Shown here piece after piece: positions 8,893 through 16,900 of a stretch of 64,000 nt of DNA. Every line of letters begins with the position of its first letter. The first letter of the stretch is position 1. Where the stretch lies: assembly GCF_006715225.1 (NCBI RefSeq), contig NZ_VFMU01000001.1, forward strand, positions 2,914,001-2,978,000. Direction: 5' to 3'. The position numbers were made by a program, and so were the translations under genes. The DNA is from Arthrobacter sp. SLBN-112 (GTDB lineage: Bacteria > Actinomycetota > Actinomycetes > Actinomycetales > Micrococcaceae). Under the pieces are notes generated by a model. The model ran no database searches, was not told the DNA's origin, and saw nothing but the letters and a program-made list of their open reading frames with translations.

Positions 8893-10227
8893 TTATTGGC
8901 CGCCTGCGGCAACGACGGGTTTGGGTTCCTTCGGCGGCAGTGGCTGCGGGTTCAGGAAGGCGTCGGCAATGAGCGGAGCCGTGAGTTCCACCTGCCATGG
9001 GCGGGCACCGAGCGCCCGCAGTTCGGCGGAGATCGAGTCTTCAGTGACGTCGGCGGGCGGCCGCCACGCCACACGCCGCAGGTAGTCGGGCGTCAGGAGG
9101 TTCTCCAGCGGAAGGTTCAGCTCCCCGGCCTTCTCCTGGAGCAGGGGGCGGGCCGTGGCCAGGCGGGCGGCGGCTTCGGGATCGCGGTCTGCCCAGACCC
9201 GCGGCGGCGGCGGGGCGTTGGTGGCCAGGTGCAGGGGCGGCAGTTCCGCCAGGTCCCGGGCCGCGGCGATGCAGCGCAGCCACCGTGGAGCTTCGCGCTG
9301 GGCGGCCCGCCCGTGGAAGCCCTTGGTACTGAGCAGCTGGGGAACCGTGGCGGGCATGGCTTTCGCCGCGGCAACCAGGGCAGAGTCCGGAAGAAGCCGG
9401 CCGGGCGCCACGTCCCGTTTCTGCGCCAGCGAGTCGCGTTCCAGCCACAGCTCGCGGACGGCGGCGAGTTGGCGGCGGTCCCTGATCTGGTGCAGGCCCG
9501 AGGTCTTCCGCCAGGGGTCCACGCGAGGAGGAGCGATGCCCGCCGCGAGGATGGCCGCAAACTCCTGCTCGGCGTACTCCAGTTTCCCGTCCGCCTGCAG
9601 CAGCTCGATGAGTTCCTCGCGCAGCTCGGTGAGGACTTCCACGTCCAGGGCGGCGTAGCGCAGCCACGGCTCCGGCAGGGGGCGGGTGGACCAGTCGGCT
9701 GCGGAGTGTTCCTTGGCAAGGCCGAACCCCAGGAGCTGTTCGATGACCGCGGCCAGGCCCACGCGGGGCAGTCCGGCCAGGCGCGCGGCCAGCTCTGTGT
9801 CGAAGAGCTTGTCCGGCCACATTCCGAGCTCGAAAAGGCAGGGCAGGTCCTGGGTGGCAGCATGGAGAATCCATTCGACGCCGCGCAGGGCGTCGTTGAT
9901 GATGTCCAGGTTCTCGAACGGCTCGGGATCGATCAGCCAGGTGCCGGCGCCCTCGCGGCGGATCTGGACCAGGAAGGCCCGTTGCCCATAGCGGAAGCCG
10001 GAGGCGCGTTCGGCATCCACACCGGCGGGCCCGGTCCCCGCCGCAATGGCAGCGGCGCAGCGCTCCAACCCGGCTTGTGTTTCGATGACCAGCGGAACGC
10101 CCTCCCGGGGCGAGTCGAGATCGATGATTTCGGGGATGGGGCTGTCAAAGCCCTCCACCGTGATGTGGGGTGCGGCAGCAGCAGCCGGGACGCCGGCTGT
10201 GGTGTTTTCCGGAATGTTTGGGGTCAT
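8893..10227 (-). CDS. rnd: Ribonuclease D
   Basis: 3'-5' exoribonuclease of the DEDDy family, 444 aa, acting on tRNA precursors and other structured RNAs. The three exonuclease motifs are visible: GVDAERASG (Exo I D-x-E), HAATQDLPCL (Exo II Asp) and RYAALDVEVL (Exo III Y-x3-D). An HRDC-like helical domain follows in the C-terminal half. The N-terminal 25 residues are low complexity. DUF3000 is immediately upstream (12-nt gap), an arrangement common in actinobacteria and likely one transcript. Confidence 0.92.
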   Translation of the reverse strand: MTPNIPENTTAGVPAAAAAPHITVEGFDSPIPEIIDLDSPREGVPLVIETQAGLERCAAAIAAGTGPAGVDAERASGFRYGQRAFLVQIRREGAGTWLIDPEPFENLDIINDALRGVEWILHAATQDLPCLFELGMWPDKLFDTELAARLAGLPRVGLAAVIEQLLGFGLAKEHSAADWSTRPLPEPWLRYAALDVEVLTELREELIELLQADGKLEYAEQEFAAILAAGIAPPRVDPWRKTSGLHQIRDRRQLAAVRELWLERDSLAQKRDVAPGRLLPDSALVAAAKAMPATVPQLLSTKGFHGRAAQREAPRWLRCIAAARDLAELPPLHLATNAPPPPRVWADRDPEAAARLATARPLLQEKAGELNLPLENLLTPDYLRRVAWRPPADVTEDSISAELRALGARPWQVELTAPLIADAFLNPQPLPPKEPKPVVAAGGQ

Positions 10228-10239
10228 GATGCCCTCAGT

Positions 10240-10923
10240 TTACCGGGCTGTCCCATAACCGTTCTGCCGGCTTCGGCGCCGGGGCGGGAGCGCAGTGACA
10301 CCGTCGGGAAGCGGCGGGAGGCCGGCGAACGTGCACACCATGTCGGACCAGGCCTCGAGGTGGGCCTGGACATCCGCGGAATCGGGGGTCCAGGAGGCCC
10401 GAAGCTCGATGTCGATGGACCCGGGCCGCCCGGCCAGGGTCCCGAAGCTTTCGGAGAGGACGCGGGTGGCTGTGCCGCCGGCAGCACGGTAGGCCGCCTT
10501 GTGGTTTTCCAGGGCTTCCACCAGCCAGGTCCATGCGACATGTCCCAGCATTTGGTCGTTGCCCATTTCCGGTTCCAGTTCAGCGCGGATGTACGTGACA
10601 ATCCGGAACTCGCCGTCCCAGACCGCCGAGCCGTCCGGATCATGCAGCAGGATGAAGCGTCCGGTGGCGAGCTCCGTTTCGTCCTCGTCCGCCGGCCCCG
10701 ATGCGGATGCGGCGGCAAGCGCCATGGCTGCAGGTCCGTGGACGGGCGTGGCGGGCGTGCCGGCGCCGGGCGCCATCACTTCGGCGCCCAGCGCTACGGC
10801 GAAGGGTGCCAGCCGCGCGGGGGCAGGGATCTCCGCGAGGCGCAGTTCCTTCCGGCAGCGGGCTTTCCTGAGGGTTCCCAAGGCGTGGAGAAAATCCGGG
10901 GGAACCTGGTCAAGTGCGTTCAC
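10240..10923 (-). CDS. DUF3000 domain-containing protein
   Basis: Conserved actinobacterial protein of unknown function, 227 aa. It is recognised by the N-terminal PPDFLHALGTLR segment, the AEIPAPARLAPFAVAL stretch and the LLHDPDGSAVWDGEFRIVTY core. No catalytic motif or membrane segment is visible. Coupling to rnd (12 nt) is the only functional hint and would suggest a role linked to RNA metabolism; that is inference. Confidence 0.8.
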   Translation of the reverse strand: MNALDQVPPDFLHALGTLRKARCRKELRLAEIPAPARLAPFAVALGAEVMAPGAGTPATPVHGPAAMALAAASASGPADEDETELATGRFILLHDPDGSAVWDGEFRIVTYIRAELEPEMGNDQMLGHVAWTWLVEALENHKAAYRAAGGTATRVLSESFGTLAGRPGSIDIELRASWTPDSADVQAHLEAWSDMVCTFAGLPPLPDGVTALPPRRRSRQNGYGTAR

Positions 10924-10981
10924 CTTGGCAGATTACGGGGCGGGACGGGCCGGGGCGGGAAGGCTCGCCGCCAGCGGCCGC

Positions 10982-12091
10982 TCACCCGGCCTGGCCGGCC
11001 CGGTAATCCCGAAGTTCATGGCGGATCGCGGCAGCAAAGGTATCGACGTCCTCTTCGGTGGTGTCAAAGGAACACATCCACCGGACTTCCCCTGCCGCCT
11101 CATCCCAGTCGTAGAACCGGAAGGACTTGCGCAGCCTGTCCGCTGTTCCGGGGGGAAGGACGGCGAAGACGCCGTTGGATTCGGTGTTCTGCGTGGGCCG
11201 GACACCGTCAATGCTGTCGACGGCGGCGCGGAGGCGGGCGGCCATGGCGTTGGCGTGCGCGGCGGAACGCAGCCACAGGTCGCCTTCCAGCAGCGCGATG
11301 AACTGGGCGGACATGAACCGCATCTTGGAGGCAAGCTGCATGTCCATCTTGCGCAGGTAGACCAGGCCGTGGGCTGCCTCGGGGTTCAGGGCCACCACCA
11401 CTTCGCCGAAGAGTAGTCCGTTCTTGGTGCCGCCAAAGGACAGAATGTCCACGCCGGCGTCACGGGTAAAGGCCCGCAGGGGCACGCCCAGGTGCGCGGC
11501 GGCGTTGGCCAGCCGCGCCCCGTCCATGTGCAGCTTCATGCCCCTGGCGTGCGCATGGTCAGCAATGGCAAGCACTTCTTCCGGGGTGTAACAGGTGCCC
11601 AGTTCCGTGGTCTGGGTGATGGAGACGGCGAGCGGCTGGGCTCGGTGTTCGTCGCCCCAGCCCCAGGCCTCCCGGTCGATCAGCTCGGGGGTCAGTTTGC
11701 CGTCCGGCGTGGGGACGTGCAGGAGCTTGAGTCCGCCGATGCGTTCGGGGGCTCCGTTTTCGTCCATGTTGATGTGGGCGGTGGAGGCGCACACCACGGC
11801 ACCCCAGCGGGGGAGCAGGGACTGCAGTGACAGGACGTTCGCGCCGGTGCCGTTGAAGACCGGGAAGCATTCGATGCCGGGGCCGAAATGGTCAACCATC
11901 AGTTCCTGCAGCCGCGCCGTGTAGTCGTCTTCGCCATAGGAGACCTGATGCCCGTCATTGGCGGCGGCAAGTGCCGCAAGGACTTCGGGGTGGACGCCGG
12001 AGTAGTTGTCGGAGGCAAAGCCGCGCACGTTGGGATCGTGCAGCCGCAGCCCCGTGCGGGTTTCTGCTGTTGTCGTCATTGGGTTGCTCAC
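10982..12091 (-). CDS. ltaE: Low-specificity L-threonine aldolase / beta-eliminating lyase
   Basis: PLP-dependent fold type I enzyme, 369 aa, expected to cleave threonine or allo-threonine to glycine and acetaldehyde. The early FASDNYSGVHPEVL motif is characteristic, HMDGARLANA holds the aspartate that binds the pyridine nitrogen, and the Schiff-base lysine is in SFGGTKNG. It is transcribed after the SDR gene with a 45-nt gap. Some members of this clade act on other beta-hydroxy amino acids, so substrate choice is open. Confidence 0.87.
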   Translation of the reverse strand: MSNPMTTTAETRTGLRLHDPNVRGFASDNYSGVHPEVLAALAAANDGHQVSYGEDDYTARLQELMVDHFGPGIECFPVFNGTGANVLSLQSLLPRWGAVVCASTAHINMDENGAPERIGGLKLLHVPTPDGKLTPELIDREAWGWGDEHRAQPLAVSITQTTELGTCYTPEEVLAIADHAHARGMKLHMDGARLANAAAHLGVPLRAFTRDAGVDILSFGGTKNGLLFGEVVVALNPEAAHGLVYLRKMDMQLASKMRFMSAQFIALLEGDLWLRSAAHANAMAARLRAAVDSIDGVRPTQNTESNGVFAVLPPGTADRLRKSFRFYDWDEAAGEVRWMCSFDTTEEDVDTFAAAIRHELRDYRAGQAG

Positions 12092-12136
12092 GCTTTCAGT
12101 TTAGGTACTGCCGCATCAGGGCCGCGCTACCGGCGG

Positions 12137-12883
12137 TCAATCTGCCAGCCGGAGCCGGGCGCCGTTGAGTTCGGCGGATGGTGTGCCAAAAAGGCGTACG
12201 ACGGCGGAGGCCAGGTCAGCCACGTCAGTGGCCCCCGGGAACCTGCGCTCCGGGTGGGTTCGGCGCAGGTCATCGTCCACCAGCGCCTTGACCACCAGGA
12301 TGGTGGCGGCGGCCGGGCTTCCGCCGGCCCCGGAAGCCCGGCGGAAACCATCGGCCATGGCCATGGTCCAGGTTTCCGCGGCTGCCTTCGCTGCCGCGTA
12401 GCTGGCCACGGCTGCGGTGGGTTTATCCAGGGCGGTGGAGGAGACCATCGCAAACCTCCCCGAGGCGGAGGCGGCGAGGTCGTCGAAAAAGACGCGTGAC
12501 ACGTTGCGCAGCGTGGTGATGGCGCCGCGCTCCAGGAAGTCCCAGTCGTCGTCGGACTGGTCCGTTATGCCTTTGGCCCCGCGCCAGCCGCCCACCAGGT
12601 GGATCACGCCGTCCACCGCCCCCAAGGCGCCGGTGACGTCGTCGCGCAACTGCCTGACGTTCGCCAAAACCGCGAGGTCGCACGTGAAGGGCGTGACGCC
12701 GTCGCCCGCCTTCTGCGCTGCTGCGCGGATTCTGGCCCCGTCGGACCCCGCCGTGGCTACCCGGTGGCCTGCCGCAGCCAGCGCCCGCGCCACGGCGATT
12801 CCGGAGGCGCCGCTGCCGCCGGCCACCAGGACATTGAGGGGCTGGCCGCGGTGCACCGGCTCTGCTGCGCCGGCGCTGCTCAC
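12137..12883 (-). CDS. SDR family oxidoreductase
   Basis: Short-chain dehydrogenase/reductase, 248 aa. The nucleotide-binding motif is VLVAGGSGASGIAVA near the N-terminus, VIHLVGGW replaces the usual NNAG region, and YAAAKAAAE supplies the catalytic Tyr-x3-Lys. GTG 12883 was chosen because it overlaps the TGA of the upstream DUF6421-like gene by 4 nt; longer starts would run into that gene. This tight coupling suggests both proteins act in one pathway, which is not identified. Confidence 0.82.
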   Translation of the reverse strand: MSSAGAAEPVHRGQPLNVLVAGGSGASGIAVARALAAAGHRVATAGSDGARIRAAAQKAGDGVTPFTCDLAVLANVRQLRDDVTGALGAVDGVIHLVGGWRGAKGITDQSDDDWDFLERGAITTLRNVSRVFFDDLAASASGRFAMVSSTALDKPTAAVASYAAAKAAAETWTMAMADGFRRASGAGGSPAAATILVVKALVDDDLRRTHPERRFPGATDVADLASAVVRLFGTPSAELNGARLRLAD

Positions 12884-14247
12884 AGTGCGGAGCGGCCGGT
12901 GATCCCGGCGGTGGACTCGATGACGGGGCGCATCTTCTTCTCCAATGCTTCGTAGAACATGGACAGCGGGAATTCGTCGTCCAGCACCTGGTCCGTGAGG
13001 CCACGGGGCGTTCCCGCCAACGGGAGCGCGTCCGGGCCCTTGGCCCACACGGAGGCCGGGTTGGGGGTGACAGTGGCCGAGACCAGCCGGTAGGCCGCCA
13101 GCCAGTGCGCGGTCTTGGGGCGGTCGATGGAGCGCCAGTACAGTTCGTCGATGCTGGCTCCCAGGGCGATCACAGCGTCCGCCACCTCATCCCAGTCGAT
13201 GGTAAGCCGGGTATCCGTCCAGTGCAGCACGTGCTGCTGGTGCAGCCAGGCAAAGAGGAGCTGGCCGCCCAGGCCATCATAGTTGCGGACCCGGCTGCCC
13301 GTGATGGCGAAGCGGAAGATCCGATCGAAGATGATGGCGTACTGCACCAGCTTCGCGTGGCGCCGTGCCTCGGGGTCGGCGTCGTCGTCGTGTTCGATCC
13401 GGACCGATTCGCGGAACGCCGTGAGGTCGCAGCGAAGCTCTTCGAGCGAGTACAGGAAGTAGGGCATCCGCTGCTTGATCATGAACGGATCGAACGGCAG
13501 GTCCCCGCGCATGTGCGTCCGGTCGTGGATCAGGTCCCACATCACGAAGGTGGCCTCGGTGAGGTCCTGGTCCGCGAGCAACTCCGCGGCGCCCTCCGGC
13601 AGCTCCAGGGACGTGATTTCCGCGGCAGCCTTCAGGACGCGGCGGAACCGGGCAGCTTCCCGGTCGGCGAAAATGGCGCCCCAGGTGAAGGTGGGGGTGC
13701 GGCCGACGGCCACCGTTTCAGGGAAGAGGACCGCCGAGTTGGTGTCGTAGCCGGGGGTGAAGTCGACGAAGCGGATGGGGACGAACAGTTTGTTCGAGTA
13801 GTCCCCGGCTTCCAGCCCGGCAATGAATTCGGGCCAGATGACCTCGACCAGCACGGCCTCCACCAGCCGGTTGCTGCTGCCGTTCTGGGTGTACATGGGG
13901 AACACCACCAGGTGCTGCAGCCCGTCGCGGCGCTGCTCCTGCGGCTGGAACTCCAGGAGCGAGGAGAGGAAGTCGGGGACACCGAAGCCGCCCGCAGCCC
14001 ATGCCCCAAAATCTGCGCAGGCAGCGCCCAGGTAGCCGGCGTCGTGCGGAAAAGCAGGCGCCAGGGCCTGGACTGCGGCCACGATGGCCTCCACGTACCG
14101 GGCTGCCTCCGGGTGGTCCTCCGGATTGGGGACGGACCCGTCCTGGACCTGGAGCCCCTGCAGTGCGGTGGCGGCGGCCTTGAGCCGGAGCCAGTCCTGG
14201 TTCTGTGCGGAAATCCCGGTAACGGCGGTGGTCAGGGTCTCTGTCAT
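12880..14247 (-). CDS. DUF6421-like conserved protein
   Basis: Soluble 455-aa protein that I associate with DUF6421, function unknown. Striking segments are VVFPMYTQNGS, LFVPIRFVDFTPGYDTNSAVLF, the His-rich WDLIHDRTHMRGDLPFDPF and WLHQQHVLHWTD. Conserved-looking His/Asp/Glu residues could form a metal or substrate site, but no known catalytic motif is present. It is translationally coupled to the SDR and has an 11-bp inverted repeat directly before its ribosome-binding region. Family assignment is from memory and moderate. Confidence 0.7.
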   Translation of the reverse strand: MTETLTTAVTGISAQNQDWLRLKAAATALQGLQVQDGSVPNPEDHPEAARYVEAIVAAVQALAPAFPHDAGYLGAACADFGAWAAGGFGVPDFLSSLLEFQPQEQRRDGLQHLVVFPMYTQNGSSNRLVEAVLVEVIWPEFIAGLEAGDYSNKLFVPIRFVDFTPGYDTNSAVLFPETVAVGRTPTFTWGAIFADREAARFRRVLKAAAEITSLELPEGAAELLADQDLTEATFVMWDLIHDRTHMRGDLPFDPFMIKQRMPYFLYSLEELRCDLTAFRESVRIEHDDDADPEARRHAKLVQYAIIFDRIFRFAITGSRVRNYDGLGGQLLFAWLHQQHVLHWTDTRLTIDWDEVADAVIALGASIDELYWRSIDRPKTAHWLAAYRLVSATVTPNPASVWAKGPDALPLAGTPRGLTDQVLDDEFPLSMFYEALEKKMRPVIESTAGITGRSAL

Positions 14248-14261
14248 CGTCGGCTGCCTTT

Positions 14262-14301
14262 CTGGTTGCTTGCTTCTCTGGCGAGCGTAACAAGCAACCA
14301 G
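14262..14301 (-). promoter_or_regulatory. 11-bp inverted repeat before DUF6421-like gene
   Basis: CTGGTTGCTTG and CAAGCAACCAG are perfect 11-nt arms separated by 18 nt, with the proximal arm 15 nt from the ATG at 14247 and just before an AAAGG ribosome-binding sequence. It could be an operator pair or a 5'-UTR hairpin that affects translation initiation. Confidence 0.55.
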
Positions 14302-14359
14302 CAGGACTTATGCCAAAACGGCTCTCTCGTAAGAAAAGCTTAGCCTCGCTGCTTTGGCG

Positions 14360-14381
14360 GAAGGACCGAGACAGGTCCTTC
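14360..14381 (-). terminator. Hairpin downstream of msrB
   Basis: GAAGGACC / GGTCCTTC form an 8-bp stem with a 6-nt loop, 37 nt after the msrB stop. It has no U-tract, so it is a terminator only by position. Confidence 0.4.
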
Positions 14382-14417
14382 GCTGTGGGATAGGCCGCCC
14401 AGAGCCCTCCCGGTGCC

Positions 14418-14951
14418 CTAGCTTTCCGGCGTCCCTTCTGGTCCAGCGTCCTTTGCCACCAGACGAAGTGACACGGAGTTGATGCAGTAGCGCTGGTCGG
14501 TGGGCGTTCCATAGCCCTCGCCCTCGAAGACGTGGCCAAGGTGCGAGTCGCAGGAACCGCAGCGCACCTCGATCCTGTCCATGCCCAGGGTCCTGTCATG
14601 GATGTAGCGCACGTTGCCCTCAGCCAAAGGAGCCCAGAAGGAAGGCCACCCGCAGTGCGAGTCAAACTTCTCGTTGCTGGTGAACAGTTCGGCGCCACAG
14701 GCCCGGCACTGGTACACGCCCTCGGTGTGGGTATCCCAGTATTCGCCGGTGTAGGGGCGCTCGGTCCCGGCCTGCCGCAGCACGTGGTACTCCTCCGGCG
14801 TCAGTTCCTCCCGCCACTGGGCGTCACTCTTTTGAACAGTCCCCTCTTGGGCTGCTCCCTCTTGGGCTGCTCCCTCTTGGGCGGTGCTTTCCCCGGCCCC
14901 GCCAACGCCTGCCGCCTTGTTCCCGAAAATGCTGTTTCCAAAGATGCTCAT
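14418..14951 (-). CDS. msrB: Peptide-methionine (R)-S-oxide reductase MsrB
   Basis: Repairs methionine-R-sulfoxide in proteins. The protein has 177 aa with a standard MsrB domain from about residue 45. Zinc ligands are in CRAC and CGSC, CGWPSFW is the substrate-pocket signature and the catalytic Cys is in RYCINSVSL. The first 40 residues are unusual: a low-complexity stretch encoded by a 15-nt unit (AQEGA-type) repeated about three times. A shorter start is possible, but no in-frame ATG is better placed. It is followed on the minus strand by a hairpin. Confidence 0.93.
   Translation of the reverse strand: MSIFGNSIFGNKAAGVGGAGESTAQEGAAQEGAAQEGTVQKSDAQWREELTPEEYHVLRQAGTERPYTGEYWDTHTEGVYQCRACGAELFTSNEKFDSHCGWPSFWAPLAEGNVRYIHDRTLGMDRIEVRCGSCDSHLGHVFEGEGYGTPTDQRYCINSVSLRLVAKDAGPEGTPES
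14842..14885. repeat. 15-bp tandem repeat inside msrB
   Basis: Nearly three consecutive copies of the unit CCTCTTGGGCTGCTC encode the Ala-Gln-Glu-Gly repeats at the MsrB N-terminus. The last copy diverges. Such a tract can change copy number by slippage without breaking the frame. Confidence 0.75.
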
Positions 14952-14965
14952 AGCATTCCCAACGC

Positions 14966-15457
14966 TCAGGAGTCGCCGATAAATCCCGAGCCCGCGTACA
15001 GGTGGAGCACGGGGACACCGAGTTGGTCCTGCGCCTTGTTGGCCCAGTCCGTGTGGAAGGTATCGGACACGGCATGCGGCCTGGTGATCACCACGGCCTG
15101 GGAGGCTCCGGTTTCCCGGACCTTTGCCACCAGGCCCTCCACTGCCTTGCCCTCCACCACCTGGCCGCTCACACCCGAGCCCAGGCCTTCCAGTGCCGCG
15201 AGCGAGGCGGTGAGGGTTTCGTCTGCGTGCGCCCGTTCTGTGGCGGGGTCCGGGTTGCGCGCTCCGAGTTCCCGGAACGCCTTGGCAACGTCAAGCATGG
15301 AGAGGTTTTCCAGGAAGTCCACGAGCAGGTGCCGCTCGGTGTTCGCCGGCACCAGGACCAGCAGCCGGTTGTCCGCCCCATCCACCAGCCGTTCAATGTT
15401 CACGCGGTCGTCCGCGCCCAGGGGTTCTTCGGTCAGGATGATGATGGGATCACTCAT
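14966..15457 (-). CDS. Hypothetical protein, Usp/Rossmann-like
   Basis: A 163-aa soluble protein that I do not recognise. It begins SDPIIILTEEPL, has an RLLVLVPANTERHLLVDFL strand-helix unit and ends with a QAVVITRPHAV ... GVPVLHLYAG pattern, resembling an alternating alpha/beta universal-stress-like fold. No nucleotide-binding GxxGx9G motif is evident. It sits 14 nt upstream of msrB on the same strand, so the two are probably one transcript and a redox-stress connection is possible. Confidence 0.75.
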   Translation of the reverse strand: MSDPIIILTEEPLGADDRVNIERLVDGADNRLLVLVPANTERHLLVDFLENLSMLDVAKAFRELGARNPDPATERAHADETLTASLAALEGLGSGVSGQVVEGKAVEGLVAKVRETGASQAVVITRPHAVSDTFHTDWANKAQDQLGVPVLHLYAGSGFIGDS

Positions 15458-15597
15458 GGACTTAGCCTAGCGCCGCCCGCGGACGCCCGCACGGCAACAG
15501 TTGAAAGTGCCGGAACAGGCCCGGCGGGCCACGCGGCGCCGTGCCGTTGGTGCCCGGGAATGCGGGTATCGGCGGCAACGCCGGTAAGAATAGTTCC

Positions 15598-16899
15598 ATG
15601 GCACCTTTCCGGCGAGCGCGCCCTGCAATGACTGCATCCATCCGGGATTCCGGCGGAATGTCTCCCGGGGCAAAGTGGGCCATTGGCGGCGCCATCGCCG
15701 GCGGATCCGTGGCAAGCCTGTTGGGAGCAGGCTCCTCCGCGCTCGCCGTGTACTTTGCCCGCCGCGTCATCACGCCGGCACGGCAGCGGGCTGCCGACAA
15801 GGAACTGCTGGCCGTGATCCGGGACGGGCACAAGCAGCAGGTGATCCTCGCTGCCGACGACGACACCACTGTGGACGGGGTCTACGGATTCTTTTTCGAC
15901 GGCGGCAAGGGGCATGTGCGCATCGGCCGGATCATTTCCTACTCACCCGCCGAACGGACGGTCCTGCGCGAGGTGGAAGCTGTCTACAGCGGTGACTTGT
16001 CCACGGCCCGCTGGGGATGGTGGAGCGGTGCCATCTACCCGGACCCGGCCGCCGTGGGAATTCCAGCCGAGGACGTGCTGGTCCCAGTGGAGCGCGGGGA
16101 AGCGCCGGCCTGGCTGGTCCGGGCGAAGGGCGCGGCCCGCACCTGGGCCATTATGGTGCACGGACGCGGAGCCAGCCGGCAGGAGGCGCTGCGCGCGGTG
16201 GGACCGGCACTGGAGCTGGGCCTGACCAGCCTGCTGGTGTCCTACCGCAATGACGGACTGGCGCCATCGGCCGATGACGGACGCTACGGCTTGGGCTCCA
16301 CGGAATGGCAGGACATTGAAGCCGCCATTGAATATGCGCTGGCCCATGGTGCCGAGGAAATCGTCCTGTTCGGCTGGTCCATGGGCGGGGCCATTTGCCT
16401 GCAGACCGCGGACCTGTCCCGCTACCGGCACCTGATCCGGGCCATGGTGCTCGACGCCCCGGTGATCGACTGGGTCACCGTGCTGGCGCACCATGCGCAG
16501 CTGAACCGGATTCCGTCGCTGGTGGGCCGCTACGGGCAGCTGATGCTGGGCCACCCGCTGGGCCGCCGCCTGACCGGCCTTTCGGCGCCGGTGGACCTGA
16601 AAGTCATGGACTGGGTGTCCAGGGCCGTCGAACTGCGGACCCCCACGCTGATCATCCACAGCGTTGACGACGAGTACGTCCCCTACGGGCCCTCCGCCCT
16701 CCTGGCCGAGCGGAACCCGGAAATGGTCACGTTCGAAACGTTCAGGCACGCCCGGCATACCAAGGAATGGAACGTGGATCCCGAACGCTGGGAACGGCTG
16801 GTCAAGGCCTGGCTCCGGCAACAGCTCGCTCCGCGCCTCAACCCCGGATCCGGCCTCAGCCCGGGGACGCTGGCCGGACAAACGGCTGCGGGGGAGTGA
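15598..16899 (+). CDS. Alpha/beta hydrolase with N-terminal membrane anchor
   Basis: Predicted serine hydrolase, 433 aa. One hydrophobic segment (about residues 25-50) may anchor it in the membrane. The nucleophile elbow is GWSMGG, the oxyanion region is IMVHGRGASR, the acid residue lies in IIHSVDDEYVP and the His in FRHARHTKEW. ATG 15598 was chosen over internal ATG 15628 and 15658; the ribosome-binding site is weak for all. It ends 1 nt before the aldehyde dehydrogenase start, so it leads a hydrolase-dehydrogenase-SDR operon of unknown substrate. Confidence 0.83.
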   Translation: MAPFRRARPAMTASIRDSGGMSPGAKWAIGGAIAGGSVASLLGAGSSALAVYFARRVITPARQRAADKELLAVIRDGHKQQVILAADDDTTVDGVYGFFFDGGKGHVRIGRIISYSPAERTVLREVEAVYSGDLSTARWGWWSGAIYPDPAAVGIPAEDVLVPVERGEAPAWLVRAKGAARTWAIMVHGRGASRQEALRAVGPALELGLTSLLVSYRNDGLAPSADDGRYGLGSTEWQDIEAAIEYALAHGAEEIVLFGWSMGGAICLQTADLSRYRHLIRAMVLDAPVIDWVTVLAHHAQLNRIPSLVGRYGQLMLGHPLGRRLTGLSAPVDLKVMDWVSRAVELRTPTLIIHSVDDEYVPYGPSALLAERNPEMVTFETFRHARHTKEWNVDPERWERLVKAWLRQQLAPRLNPGSGLSPGTLAGQTAAGE

Positions 16900-16900
16900 C

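Noticed and set aside
8896..11301. 801-codon plus-strand frame across rnd and DUF3000
   Set aside because: Shadow of two well-supported minus-strand genes; composition is Gly/Arg-rich without motifs.
14842..14885. CRISPR-like repeat
   Set aside because: The units are contiguous, 15 bp and in-frame within msrB, with no spacers; no CRISPR array was seen anywhere in the window.
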